In this document: positions 1 to 8,942 of the stretch, one piece after another | Layout: the number at the start of each line of letters is the position of its first letter | Numbering within the stretch: position 1 is the stretch's first letter | Origin: Prevotella sp. UBA2739 | Lineage (GTDB): Bacteria; Bacteroidota; Bacteroidia; Bacteroidales; Bacteroidaceae | Length of the DNA: 64,000 bases | Assembly: GCA_002353525.1 (NCBI GenBank) | Contig: DEJV01000002.1 | Location: 116,079-180,078 of the forward strand | Direction: 5' to 3' | Made by a program: the position numbers and the translations under genes | Notes under the pieces: generated by a model | Told to the model about the DNA's origin: nothing | The model's database searches: none | What the model saw: the letters and a program-made list of their open reading frames with translations, nothing else

Positions 1-1
1 T

Positions 2-571
2 ACCATTAGTGGTGAGCAAGTAGGTTCAAAAGGTCCTCGTCAGAATTTCCGTATTTACTGGGATGATGATGAATATGATGAGTTGCTGGATGATGTGCAT
101 ATATATAAGTACAATGGAAATCCGGAAGAATTAGGTGTTGGACGTGCGATTCTTTCTTCTATGAATAGCCCTGCATCTTGTAATGGGTCGAAAGCAACAC
201 CCTGTTTGGTTGCTGATATTTTCGGTGACTGGCGTGAAGAAGTGATCCTGCGTAGTACTACAGATGATGCCACATTGAACATCTATTCTACAATTACTGC
301 TGCTACCTATCGTGTACCGACTTTGATGCACGACCACGTATACCGCATGGGCGTGGCATGGCAGAACGTGGGTTATAACCAGCCGCCTCATCTGGGCTAT
401 TATCTGCCGGACTTTATCAAGTCATTCGAAGGTGTGACTACCGCTATCCAATCGATTGAGGTTGACGAGATGGCTGATGATGCTTGGTACACGCTGCAGG
501 GTGTGCGCATCGACAAGCCGTCGGTGAAGGGCGTTTATATTCATAAAGGACGGAAAGTCATCGTAGACTAA
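2..571 (+). CDS. Rhamnogalacturonan lyase, PL11 family (C-terminal part)
   Basis: Only the last ~189 residues are in the window; the frame is open from the left edge. The segment reads YRVPTLMHDHVYRMGVAWQN followed by a QPPHLGYYLPDF block, the characteristic end of the PL11 beta-propeller. These secreted enzymes cleave the rhamnose-galacturonate backbone of rhamnogalacturonan-I by beta-elimination. After the catalytic domain comes a ~40-residue tail (WYTLQGVRIDKPSVKGVYIH, then a basic end) resembling Prevotella/type IX C-terminal sorting tails, so export to the cell surface is inferred. Next to CE12, GH106 and GH105 genes, which fits RG-I breakdown. An AT-rich repeat begins directly after the stop. 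Confidence 0.85.
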   Translation, partial: TISGEQVGSKGPRQNFRIYWDDDEYDELLDDVHIYKYNGNPEELGVGRAILSSMNSPASCNGSKATPCLVADIFGDWREEVILRSTTDDATLNIYSTITAATYRVPTLMHDHVYRMGVAWQNVGYNQPPHLGYYLPDFIKSFEGVTTAIQSIEVDEMADDAWYTLQGVRIDKPSVKGVYIHKGRKVIVD

Positions 572-689
572 TTTATAATTGATAATTGACAATTGATAAT
601 TGATAATTAGGCCTAGCGGACCGGTTATTTAATAATTGATAATTCGCCGTGTAAATCCGTGTAAATCAGTGTAGGAGAATTGAAAATTG
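572..689. repeat. AT-rich tandem repeat spacer
   Basis: The spacer between the PL11 and CE12 genes starts with several copies of TTGATAATTGA-like units (about 575-609, again 631-643), then has an exact tandem 10-mer CGTGTAAATC at 648-657 and 658-667. A Shine-Dalgarno-like AGGAGA at 673-678 precedes the next gene. No ORF or promoter consensus is seen. Confidence 0.8.
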
Positions 690-2381
690 ATGAATAAAAG
701 GACTTTTATTATAGCGGGATGTTTGTTCCTTGCTTTAGGGACTACCGCACAAGTGACAAATCGTAAAGGTGTGGATGATGTCAACAAGGTGGTTGACAAT
801 ACTTTCGATAGTTTAAAGATTGCTCAAACAGCACGTCCTGTGCCGGGCAGCTCACGCCGTGGCAATAACCCCGTGCTGTTCCTGGTAGGTAACTCTACCA
901 TGCGCAACGGTACGCTGGGTAATGGAAACAACGGACAGTGGGGATGGGGCTACTTTGCCTATCAGTATTTCGATGAGAACAAGATTACGGTGGAAAACCA
1001 AGCCCTGGGGGGCATGAGCAGCCGTACGTTCTATAACAATCTGTGGGAACCTATCCGCCAGGCATTGAAACCCGGCGACTGGGTGGTGGTGTCGATTGGA
1101 CATAACGACAATGGGCCGTACGACAGCGGACGTGCACGTGCCAGCATTCCTGGTGTGGGCAACGACACACTGAATGTGACCATCAAAGAGACGGGCAAAC
1201 AGGAGACGGTTTATACTTATGGCGGATATATGCGTAAGTACATCGACGATATTCGTGCTGCCGGTGCTTATCCCATCCTGATGTCGCTGACTCCGCGCGA
1301 TGCTTACGACGAGAACGGTAAGATTGTGCGCAAGCCTCACACACAGTGGCTGATGCAAGTGGCTGCTGAAGAGGGTGTTCCGTTTGTTGACTTAAACGAA
1401 ATCTCAGGTCAGAAGCTGGATGGCTTCAGCAAGTGGAAAGAGAAATACCACTTCTTTGGCGACCACATCCACACAAGTAAGTTTGGTGCTGAGATGAATG
1501 CCCGATCGGCTGCAGAAGGATTGTGGAACAGCCGTAATCCGATGCTCAAGCCATTGCAGGCTATGATGAAGAATATGGGCGTGGCTCGCCATGAGGTGGA
1601 CCGCACCGATGGAAAGCCTGTAGTATGGATTACAGGCGACAGTACGGTAAAGAACAAGGATAAGGACAAGGACGACATGTGGGGTTGGGGCGCTGTGGCC
1701 TACGACGTGTTCGACCAAAAGAAGATAACGGTGATGAATGTGGCACAGGCTGGGCGCAGCTGCCGCTCTTATCTGGCCGAGGGCCGTTGGGACAAGGTCT
1801 ACAACAGTCTGCAGCCTGGTGATTACGTGTTGATAGAGTTTGGCCATAATGACATTGGCGAGATTGATAAACCGAAGTTCCGTGGCTCGATTGCCAGCGC
1901 GAAGGACACATGTCATGTGTATAAGATGACCGACAAGGCCGTGAAGAATAATGGTAATGTGGTAGACAAGACGCTGCCCGTCACTGCCGGCATCCGTCCG
2001 GGCGACTATGTGGTGGTCTATTCCTTTGGATGGTATCTGAAGAAATTTATCGATGATGTGCGCGAGAAGGGCGCTACGCCGATTCTTGTCTCACTGACAC
2101 CACGTAACGAGTGGCCGGGTGGTAAGATTGAGCGACGCAACGATACATACGGTAAGTGGTATCGCGCGGTGGTAGAGGAGACAGGCGTGGAGTTTGTTGA
2201 CTTGCACAACATCACTGCCGATTTCCTTGACAAGAAGTGTGGCAGCAAAGAGAAGGCCATGAAGTATTTCAAGCACGACCACACCCATACATCACTGTTG
2301 GGTGCCAAGACGAATGCCAAGAGCGTGGCTAAGGGATTGCGTGAGATTGGCAGTAAACTGGCTGACTATCTCAAGAAATAG
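690..2381 (+). CDS. Two-domain rhamnogalacturonan acetylesterase (CE12, SGNH hydrolase)
   Basis: 563 residues with an N-terminal signal peptide (MNKRTFIIAGCLFLALGTTA). Two full RhgT-type SGNH domains follow in tandem: domain 1 has the nucleophile block GNSTMRNG (~residue 69), GHNDNGP and a DHIHTSKFGAEMNA terminal block (~250); domain 2 has GDSTVKN (~315), GHNDIGE and HDHTHTSLLGAKTNA (~540). Both keep Ser, Asn and the terminal Asp-His, so both should be active. The family removes acetyl groups from rhamnogalacturonan-I. Most relatives have one domain. I chose ATG 690, 11 bases after AGGAGA; a TTG directly upstream (687) is in frame. It follows the PL11 gene and probably shares its transcript. 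Confidence 0.88.
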   Translation: MNKRTFIIAGCLFLALGTTAQVTNRKGVDDVNKVVDNTFDSLKIAQTARPVPGSSRRGNNPVLFLVGNSTMRNGTLGNGNNGQWGWGYFAYQYFDENKITVENQALGGMSSRTFYNNLWEPIRQALKPGDWVVVSIGHNDNGPYDSGRARASIPGVGNDTLNVTIKETGKQETVYTYGGYMRKYIDDIRAAGAYPILMSLTPRDAYDENGKIVRKPHTQWLMQVAAEEGVPFVDLNEISGQKLDGFSKWKEKYHFFGDHIHTSKFGAEMNARSAAEGLWNSRNPMLKPLQAMMKNMGVARHEVDRTDGKPVVWITGDSTVKNKDKDKDDMWGWGAVAYDVFDQKKITVMNVAQAGRSCRSYLAEGRWDKVYNSLQPGDYVLIEFGHNDIGEIDKPKFRGSIASAKDTCHVYKMTDKAVKNNGNVVDKTLPVTAGIRPGDYVVVYSFGWYLKKFIDDVREKGATPILVSLTPRNEWPGGKIERRNDTYGKWYRAVVEETGVEFVDLHNITADFLDKKCGSKEKAMKYFKHDHTHTSLLGAKTNAKSVAKGLREIGSKLADYLKK

Positions 2382-2394
2382 TTCTACTGACGGA

Positions 2395-2433
2395 CACGGG
2401 GCTATTGATAGAAGCACTATCAATAGCCCTGTG
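2395..2433. terminator. Hairpin between convergent genes
   Basis: GGCTATTGATAG (2400-2411) pairs perfectly with CTATCAATAGCC (2417-2428) around a 5-base loop, and flanking CACGG/CTGTG extend the stem. It lies between the convergent CE12 and GH2 genes, as expected for a bidirectional terminator, although there is no clear T-run. Confidence 0.6.
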
Positions 2434-2456
2434 TAACTGTGAGGAATAATCTGTGA

Positions 2457-4823
2457 TTATCGTGTGGCCAGTTTGGTGGTGATGGTCTTAAAGCCGTTGG
2501 CTTTGGTCTTCAGCACGACCTTTGATGGTGTACGGCCAGCACGAAGGATGATCATGGCCGAACCATTCCATAGGTGGCGGTGGTTCTGCACGTTCAGTTC
2601 ATCGGAGTTGATGTCGCCATTGGTGACAGCTACGATTTGGGCGTCGCCCTCTACCTCGAAGGTCAGCTCATCTTGAGCCATGGGTACACGACGACCCTTA
2701 CTGTCGATGGCCTCCACGCGTACGTGCATCAGGTCCATGCCGTCGGCCTTCCACTCTGTGGCATCGGCCAGCGCACTCAGCTTCACGGCCTTGCCTACAG
2801 TCTCAATCTTGTTGTGGGCCACATCCTTACCATTGTTATAGGCAATAGCCAGCAGGTTGCCTTCAGCATATTGAATGTTGTCCCATCTGATTTGGTTGCG
2901 ATGCTTCGGGTCGTCCTTCGGATTCTTTTTCTTTCCAAGACTCTTTCCGTTGAGTCGCAGTTCCACCTCATCGGCATTGGTATATGTATAGAGCGAAAGC
3001 TTTGAGCCTGGCTTGCGGTTCCAATGGTCGCTCAAGCCGTCGTTGCCTGTCTGTACACCGTTCCACATCATGTCGCCCTTAGAGTCTATGACGGCTATTT
3101 TTACTATTGGCTCGTCGGGAACAAAGAATGAACGCATGAAGTAAGCCTTTGGTTTGGGTTCTAATGAGATGTCGAACACACCTTGTGCCCATCCCTTGGC
3201 AGGCCATCCCTGACTCTCGCCCAGATAGTCGATGACTCCCCAGTAGGCTGAGCCGATGACTTTGTCGAGATTCATCTCAAAGTAGTTGGGACCCATGGCG
3301 GAAATGCTGGCCTCACTCTGATAGAATGTCATCCATGGGAAACGTCGTCCGTCACCAGGGAAATACATATAACGATAGTTGTAGGCCTGAATGTCGGTCA
3401 CCTTGGCCAGTTCGCAGGGCAGCGAGTCGGTGTCCCAGTTGCGGTAACGTGGGTGCATGGCAACGGTGACGAGTCGTGTGGAGTCGTAACGGTGGAGTAG
3501 GGTGCGCATCAACTTGTACATTGTCACACCGAAGTCGTTGAATGGCTGGTTGGGATCTTGCTGTAGCTCATTACCCAGGCTCCAGAGCACTACCGATGGT
3601 GAGTTACGGTCGCGCTTCACCCATTCAGGCACATCATATTGCCATTGCTGTTCAAAGTCTACGCGTCCGCCTGTGTGCTGGCGTGTCCATTTGTCGTAAA
3701 GCTCGTCGACCACCAGGAGGCCATATTTGTCGCACAACTCGATGAACTCGCGGCTGTAGGGGTTGTGCGAGGTACGTACATGGTTGATGCCGAACTGCTT
3801 CATCAGCTGCAGGCGCTTCTCGATGGCACGGGGATAGTTGGCTGCACCGAGTGCACCGAGGGTGTGGTGGTTGGCATAGCCCTTGAGCAGCACTTTCTTG
3901 CCGTTGAGTTTCAGTCCGAAACTTGGACCAATCTCAACTGTGCGAATGCCAAATTGTCCGCTCACCTCGTCGGCCACTGTTCCGTCTTCCCGCAAGAGCG
4001 TAGCCACAACGGTGTAGAGATTCGGGTTCTCGGTATCCCACAATTGTGCATGGGGAATCTCTATTTCTGGAACCTGGTTGGTTAATGTGCGTGTGGGCAT
4101 GTTGCGCTTGCGTGTACTTTTCCCCTCAAAGACCGTTTGTCCGTCAGGAGCTATCACCTTCACCTTCATGTCGATGGCTTTCGCCTTGGTGTGGTTCGTG
4201 AACTCTGCTGCAATGTTGACAAAGCGATTGTCGCGTGTGGTGATGTAGAGTGGATGGCGGGCAAAATAAAGGTCTTTGGCTGTGGTGATGAGTTTCACGT
4301 CGCGGAACAGACCGCCACCGGTATACCATCGCGAGTTGTTAGGCTCGCGGGTGTCGGCAATAACGGCCAGTTCGTTGGCTTTTCCCCATTGCAGCTTGTC
4401 GGTGACGTCAATCTCAAAGCCCACATATCCGTAGTCGGTGCCGCCAATGCGCTTTCCGTTGAGATAGACATCGCCCGTGTACATGATGCCGCCAAAGTCG
4501 AGCAAGATGCGCTTGCCCTTCATGTCGTCGGTAGGAGTGAGCTGATAACGGTAGTAGCCTTTGCCCATCTCCTTGAATCCGCGACTCGACAAGCGGCTCT
4601 TGATGTTGGCTGCCACATCGGTGTTGTCGGCCTTCTCGTCAGCGGCAGGAGCCACCCATGGCTGTTCAATCTGGAAGTCGTGTGGCAGGTTTACCTTGCG
4701 CCACTCTCCTTCGTTGTTCAATCGGAATTCCCATCCGAAGGCTAGGCTTTTCACTTGTCGTTCTTGTGCTGTTGCGCCCACTACAGCGGTAATCATCAAC
4801 AGCATCATGATTATTTTTCTCAT
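2457..4823 (-). CDS. GH2 family glycoside hydrolase (beta-galactosidase-like)
   Basis: 788 residues from the chosen ATG, which gives a clean signal peptide (MRKIIMMLLMITAVVGATAQ); an ATG eight codons upstream (4847) is less likely. The order is that of GH2: sugar-binding jelly roll (LLDFGGIMYTGDVYLNGKRIGG), Ig-like domain, then a TIM barrel with GINHVRTSHNPYS, acid/base SLGNE (E near residue 418) and nucleophile in FYQSEAS (near 503), followed by C-terminal beta domains including DEVELRLNGKSLGKKKNP. It is a probable periplasmic exo-beta-galactosidase or related enzyme trimming RG-I side chains. It lies 49 bases after the GH106 gene and likely belongs to a GH105-GH106-GH2 operon. Confidence 0.87.
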   Translation of the reverse strand: MRKIIMMLLMITAVVGATAQERQVKSLAFGWEFRLNNEGEWRKVNLPHDFQIEQPWVAPAADEKADNTDVAANIKSRLSSRGFKEMGKGYYRYQLTPTDDMKGKRILLDFGGIMYTGDVYLNGKRIGGTDYGYVGFEIDVTDKLQWGKANELAVIADTREPNNSRWYTGGGLFRDVKLITTAKDLYFARHPLYITTRDNRFVNIAAEFTNHTKAKAIDMKVKVIAPDGQTVFEGKSTRKRNMPTRTLTNQVPEIEIPHAQLWDTENPNLYTVVATLLREDGTVADEVSGQFGIRTVEIGPSFGLKLNGKKVLLKGYANHHTLGALGAANYPRAIEKRLQLMKQFGINHVRTSHNPYSREFIELCDKYGLLVVDELYDKWTRQHTGGRVDFEQQWQYDVPEWVKRDRNSPSVVLWSLGNELQQDPNQPFNDFGVTMYKLMRTLLHRYDSTRLVTVAMHPRYRNWDTDSLPCELAKVTDIQAYNYRYMYFPGDGRRFPWMTFYQSEASISAMGPNYFEMNLDKVIGSAYWGVIDYLGESQGWPAKGWAQGVFDISLEPKPKAYFMRSFFVPDEPIVKIAVIDSKGDMMWNGVQTGNDGLSDHWNRKPGSKLSLYTYTNADEVELRLNGKSLGKKKNPKDDPKHRNQIRWDNIQYAEGNLLAIAYNNGKDVAHNKIETVGKAVKLSALADATEWKADGMDLMHVRVEAIDSKGRRVPMAQDELTFEVEGDAQIVAVTNGDINSDELNVQNHRHLWNGSAMIILRAGRTPSKVVLKTKANGFKTITTKLATR

Positions 4824-4872
4824 TGTCTGTATTTCTTTTATTTTCACTATTGTCCTTTACTCCTACACTTCC

Positions 4873-7554
4873 TTACTTCTCCACCAGCTTCACCTCAGAG
4901 TTGAGTCCACTCTTCACTGGTGTCCAGTTCTCGTAACCTGTCTTCTTGTAGTTCAAGTCCACGATATTGATTTCGTTAAACTTGCGCCACTTCACACCCT
5001 TACGGTCTAAATCGGCAATGCGGTTTGCCGGCAGGTTGGTCACCTCGATGCGTATCTCGTTGTTGCCAGCCTTGAGGGTGTTCTTTGTGTCGAGAACATA
5101 AGGAACGGCCCAGGCACAGCCTATGAATGTGCCATTGATATATACCCGTGCACTCTCGCGCACATCGCCCAGGTCGATGGTCCATTGCTTCTCGGCCTGT
5201 GCTTTGGTGAGTGTCAGAGTGGTGGTGTAAACACCCGTGCCCATGGTCACCTTGGCGGCATCGTTGTCGAGTGTCTCCCAGGTCTGCACCTTATCTAACT
5301 GGAATGTCTGTTCCACCTTGGGTGCCTCCTCCACGAATGCGAGGGTCCACTTGTTGCCAAGCGTGATAGGTGCCTCATGGGGAGTGATGGGTGCTGAGGG
5401 CTTTAGTTCCTTCCAGTTGGCAGTCTTCTTGTAGGTTTGTAGGATAACCGACTCGCCCGACCGCAGGCTGATTCTCACCTTTTTACCATCTATGGATGCC
5501 TGATGAATCTCGCCCGTCATGGGGTTGAACAGAGCTGCGTCGTTGAAGTCGACCGTCAGAGCAATCATCTCGTCCACGTCGTTGGGCGTGAGGTTGGCAA
5601 TGAAGTAGTGATGACCTGTGGCGTTGCTGCGACGGATGGCGCGCAGTCCCAGTTTGGTGCGCATTATTTCGGGCTTGGCGGCCTTCTTCATCTCAGTGTC
5701 GTTGATGCCGTAGATGATATGTGCTCCCTGTGCCTTCAATGCCTCCAGATGCTCTTTCAGTGCTTGGGGCATGCGTCCGCTACCGGGGATGATGAGTCCG
5801 CTATAGCGTGTGCCGGCAGCAGTCTCGAGCATGCCGTTCTTATACGTTGTGGTCAGCAGGTACTTATCGCTGATGTAGTCGCAGTCGTATCCCTGCTTGT
5901 CTATTTCCAGTATGCTCTTGATAAACTCGGGCGCCTTTTGGTCCATCGAGTGAATGTCAAACTGCATAAGCAGTGATTTGCCTTTTTGCTGCCACATGTC
6001 GCGCACGGGCAGGTATACCAGGAAATCATTGTCGGGCTTACCCATCTGCAGGAAGCTCTGGCAACGCTCTATATACTTTAAGAAATAAGGTGCGTCACGC
6101 CAGATGCTGTTTGTCGGACTCATGTCGACACTGGCATAGAACTTCCATCCCGGCCAGGGATCGTCTTTGGGCGAGTAGCAGGTGCCATGGAAGAACATAT
6201 GGTTGACGCCACAGGTGAACATCAAGTCCATGTCGGGTTTCATCTGCGACAAGGAGGTGCGGAAATGCTCTGTCAGCCAAGTGAAGGTCTCGCTGCTCAC
6301 CAGTGGCTTGCCGGTGATGTGAGCTGCTGATGCGGCATATTTCAACATTGACACGTCGCTGTCGTTCTTCTTGGTGAAACCAGGATCTTTGCGCAGTCCT
6401 TTGATGCCGAACTCCGACAGGCCGAAGCCCTCAATCTCGGGAATGTCTACAGCGGCATACACGTCAATCAGATTGGCGGGTGAGCCGTGTGCCTGGTTGC
6501 GTGTCTTCACTCCATGGCTGTGTGCCCATGCGGTCCATTGCTGGGTAAAGTTCTCCAGCAACATCTCTCCCAGCGTCTCACGGTAGTCGGAAAGGGTCTG
6601 GCTCTCACCGTCGAGTAAGAAGTTCAGACGTTTCTCTAACTGATAGCCGCGACGCTTGGCGAACTCGTTGAGCAACGTGGGTGTCCAGTCGGCACCATAC
6701 ACCTCGTATGAGTCGTTGAAGAAGTTGTGAGGGTAGGGAGTGCCCGAGGCTGCAAAGGCCGAGTCGAAGCGTTCCAGATAGTGTTTCACGGCCAGACGGT
6801 CGAAGTGGTCGATGACATATCCCTGTCCGCCAGGTGCAGCACGCTTTACCTGCTGACGTGTACGACTGATGTAGAGAGCGATGAACCGCCAGTTGACGTC
6901 GGCTTTGATTTTCAGCTTTGGCGCTTTCCACGTCAGTTTGTTGCCTTTCATGAAAGCCGTTACGTCGATGCCTTCATTGGCTGTCCACGAACTTAAAGGC
7001 GTGATGGGGAAAGCCATCACCTTCTGTAACCGTGCATATTTCTGTTCCTTGGCAGGTGCTGACAGGTCGATGTTCTTGAATTTCCGGCCCGTAAGCGTAG
7101 TATCGACAAATACGGCCTTGCAGGCTGCCTCTTCCAATGGGACGTTGGGACCGCCAAAAGGCCAACCAGTGCCGGTGCTCATGTCGATGGCGATGCCATT
7201 TTTCTGTCCCTCCTGCTCTGAGAATTTCAGTGCTTCCATCCAAGGCGTGGAAAGGAACGACAACTCGTTCTGCTTATTGCCCTGCACACCGTAGATAGGT
7301 GTGATTTCCAGCGAGCCAATACCTGCCTTGGCATATTCCTGCATGTTCCACTGGATGTTCTTCTTGTCAACAGCACTGCCCAGCCACCACCACCGTGCGC
7401 CGGCTTTTGCCTCTTGCGATGCAGCAGGCCATGCGGGTTGTGCGTGGATGTTCAAAGGCGAGAATAAAGAGGTGAGAAGAGAGACGATTGCAACGAGTGA
7501 CCACTGCATCGCCTCTTTTCCCATTCGTCTTTTTGAATGATATGTTTTGACCAT
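4873..7554 (-). CDS. GH106 family alpha-L-rhamnosidase-like protein
   Basis: 893 residues. After an extended basic N-terminus and signal peptide (hydrophobic WSLVAIVSLLTSLFSPLNIHA) the GH106 opening appears, KAGARWWWLGSAVDKKNIQW, then NFFNDSYEVYGADWTP, LVSSETFTW and a C-terminal jelly roll (VYINGTFIGCAWAVPYVLD, NEIRIEVTNLPANRIADL). GH106 enzymes release alpha-L-rhamnose from pectic oligosaccharides. The protein is shorter than the well-studied ~1,100-residue members but has both ends of the family, so it is a compact form rather than a truncation. The start could also be an internal Met at 7524 or 7509. It sits between GH105 and GH2 genes on the same strand. Confidence 0.85.
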   Translation of the reverse strand: MVKTYHSKRRMGKEAMQWSLVAIVSLLTSLFSPLNIHAQPAWPAASQEAKAGARWWWLGSAVDKKNIQWNMQEYAKAGIGSLEITPIYGVQGNKQNELSFLSTPWMEALKFSEQEGQKNGIAIDMSTGTGWPFGGPNVPLEEAACKAVFVDTTLTGRKFKNIDLSAPAKEQKYARLQKVMAFPITPLSSWTANEGIDVTAFMKGNKLTWKAPKLKIKADVNWRFIALYISRTRQQVKRAAPGGQGYVIDHFDRLAVKHYLERFDSAFAASGTPYPHNFFNDSYEVYGADWTPTLLNEFAKRRGYQLEKRLNFLLDGESQTLSDYRETLGEMLLENFTQQWTAWAHSHGVKTRNQAHGSPANLIDVYAAVDIPEIEGFGLSEFGIKGLRKDPGFTKKNDSDVSMLKYAASAAHITGKPLVSSETFTWLTEHFRTSLSQMKPDMDLMFTCGVNHMFFHGTCYSPKDDPWPGWKFYASVDMSPTNSIWRDAPYFLKYIERCQSFLQMGKPDNDFLVYLPVRDMWQQKGKSLLMQFDIHSMDQKAPEFIKSILEIDKQGYDCDYISDKYLLTTTYKNGMLETAAGTRYSGLIIPGSGRMPQALKEHLEALKAQGAHIIYGINDTEMKKAAKPEIMRTKLGLRAIRRSNATGHHYFIANLTPNDVDEMIALTVDFNDAALFNPMTGEIHQASIDGKKVRISLRSGESVILQTYKKTANWKELKPSAPITPHEAPITLGNKWTLAFVEEAPKVEQTFQLDKVQTWETLDNDAAKVTMGTGVYTTTLTLTKAQAEKQWTIDLGDVRESARVYINGTFIGCAWAVPYVLDTKNTLKAGNNEIRIEVTNLPANRIADLDRKGVKWRKFNEINIVDLNYKKTGYENWTPVKSGLNSEVKLVEK

Positions 7555-7575
7555 ATTTATTGCTTCTTCTTTCTA

Positions 7576-7612
7576 ATCAATTGTCAATTATCGATTATTA
7601 ATTATCAATTTG
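7576..7612. repeat. AT-rich repeat overlapping the end of the GH105 gene
   Basis: TCAATTGTCAATTATCGATTATTAATTATCAATTTG-like sequence. The last codons of the GH105 gene (KLIINNR-stop) are written in this repeat, whose units match those after the PL11 gene at 575-609. Confidence 0.65.
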
Positions 7613-8730
7613 TAATACTCTACGCCACCCAGCAGGAAACAGCCCGTGCCGTAATCCTCAAAGTCGGGAATCTTGGTGTATGACAATGGCTGACCGGCCG
7701 AGGGATCTTTACCTGTGCCCTGTACCCATCCGAGGAAGCCGTCGGCATGCACACAGTCGTTGACCATCGCATTCCAAGCGCGGTCGCACGACGGACGGTA
7801 TTTCTTGGCCTTTAGGATTCCTTTCTGTATGCCCCAGCTCATGCCATAGAGGAACAGTGCCGTACCCGTGAGCTCCTTGCCGCCGTAGTCAGCAGGCGAC
7901 ACCATACTGGGATTCCACAGTCCGTCTTCGCGCTGGCAGGCCAAAATAGCCTCGCTCATCAAGATGAAGTCCTTCTTCAGCTGTTTGTAGTATTTGTCTT
8001 TTTTGTCCAGCTGGTTCATCACACGTACCAATGCGGCATATACCCATCCGTTGCCACGGCTCCAATAGCAGTTCTTGCCATCGGGTGTCTGGTAGGGAGC
8101 CACATAGTCGGCATCGCGCCACCACAGGCCTTCCTTCACGTTGAACAATCCGCCAGCCAGCGTGTTGCGACTCCAGTTGTACATGTTCATGGCATGGTCG
8201 ATATACTTGCGCTCGCCCGTCACCTTGTACATCTGAGCATATAACGGCATAGCCATCTGAATGGCATCAATCCATGTCCACCATCCGTACAGCTCGTTGT
8301 TGGCCTTTGGGTTGCGGGCTTTCATCTGGTTGTCGAGGTTCAGCTTCACCATGGCAATCTTCTCCTCGCCACCCGACTGCACATAACGGTCCACATAGCT
8401 CTGGCCACAGCATTGGTCGTCGGCGTCGTTGGTCTTCACACCATTGCGTGGTGTCCACTTGTGGAAGCTGGCCCATCGGTCGGTATAGTCGATGTATTCC
8501 TGCTTAGGGTCAATCTCGTAGAGTGCCATCAGCCCCTCGTAGTAGACGGCACGTGTCCACAGCGAACTAGGCCGTATCTTGTTCACGTTTGTTGGAACAG
8601 TGGGATCGTTGTACTTCGTCATGAAGTAATTGTTGGCTTTTCTCAGTGTCTGCATTACGTCATTGGCCTTCTGAGCCATGGCTCCTGTGACTGCCATCAG
8701 AATTGTCAGTGTCAATAATGTTCGTTTCAT
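7588..8730 (-). CDS. GH105 unsaturated rhamnogalacturonyl hydrolase
   Basis: 380 residues with a signal peptide (MKRTLLTLTILMAVTGAMAQ). An (alpha/alpha)6-barrel protein of the YteR/YesR type: SSLWTRAVYYEGLMALYEID, WWTWIDAIQMAMPLYAQMY (the Asp of this block is the family's catalytic-site residue), YWSRGNGWVYAALVRV and GTALFLYGMSWGIQKG. Family members remove the unsaturated galacturonyl residue left by PL-type lyases, so it acts downstream of the PL11 enzyme encoded nearby. It is first in a minus-strand operon with GH106 and GH2, and has a good Bacteroidetes promoter at 8784-8815. Its last residues lie in an AT-rich repeat. Confidence 0.9.
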   Translation of the reverse strand: MKRTLLTLTILMAVTGAMAQKANDVMQTLRKANNYFMTKYNDPTVPTNVNKIRPSSLWTRAVYYEGLMALYEIDPKQEYIDYTDRWASFHKWTPRNGVKTNDADDQCCGQSYVDRYVQSGGEEKIAMVKLNLDNQMKARNPKANNELYGWWTWIDAIQMAMPLYAQMYKVTGERKYIDHAMNMYNWSRNTLAGGLFNVKEGLWWRDADYVAPYQTPDGKNCYWSRGNGWVYAALVRVMNQLDKKDKYYKQLKKDFILMSEAILACQREDGLWNPSMVSPADYGGKELTGTALFLYGMSWGIQKGILKAKKYRPSCDRAWNAMVNDCVHADGFLGWVQGTGKDPSAGQPLSYTKIPDFEDYGTGCFLLGGVEYYKLIINNR

Positions 8731-8783
8731 AGATTTTTTGTTATTCTTGTTTTTGATTCTTGTCTAGAGTTTGTTTGTAGTAG

Positions 8784-8815
8784 GCAAAGATATGAAAAAA
8801 ATAGGAGAGTGCAAA
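8784..8815 (-). promoter_or_regulatory. Bacteroidetes-type promoter for the GH105 operon
   Basis: Read on the minus strand, TTTG (8812-8815), 19 bases, then TATCTTTGC (8784-8792), matching TTTG-N19/20-TAnnTTTGC. It lies about 55 bases before the GH105 start codon. No substrate-regulator site could be recognised. Confidence 0.65.
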
Positions 8816-8942
8816 GGCGAAGGTCTAAAATTCAAGTTGAAAGAACATTTTTTAAGGTAACTGTCTGTGCGCGAAAATGTCTTTTGGATTATTCTCTATA
8901 TTCTGTACATTTTTCCATGTTGCCGCTGACTCGTCCGTGCGC

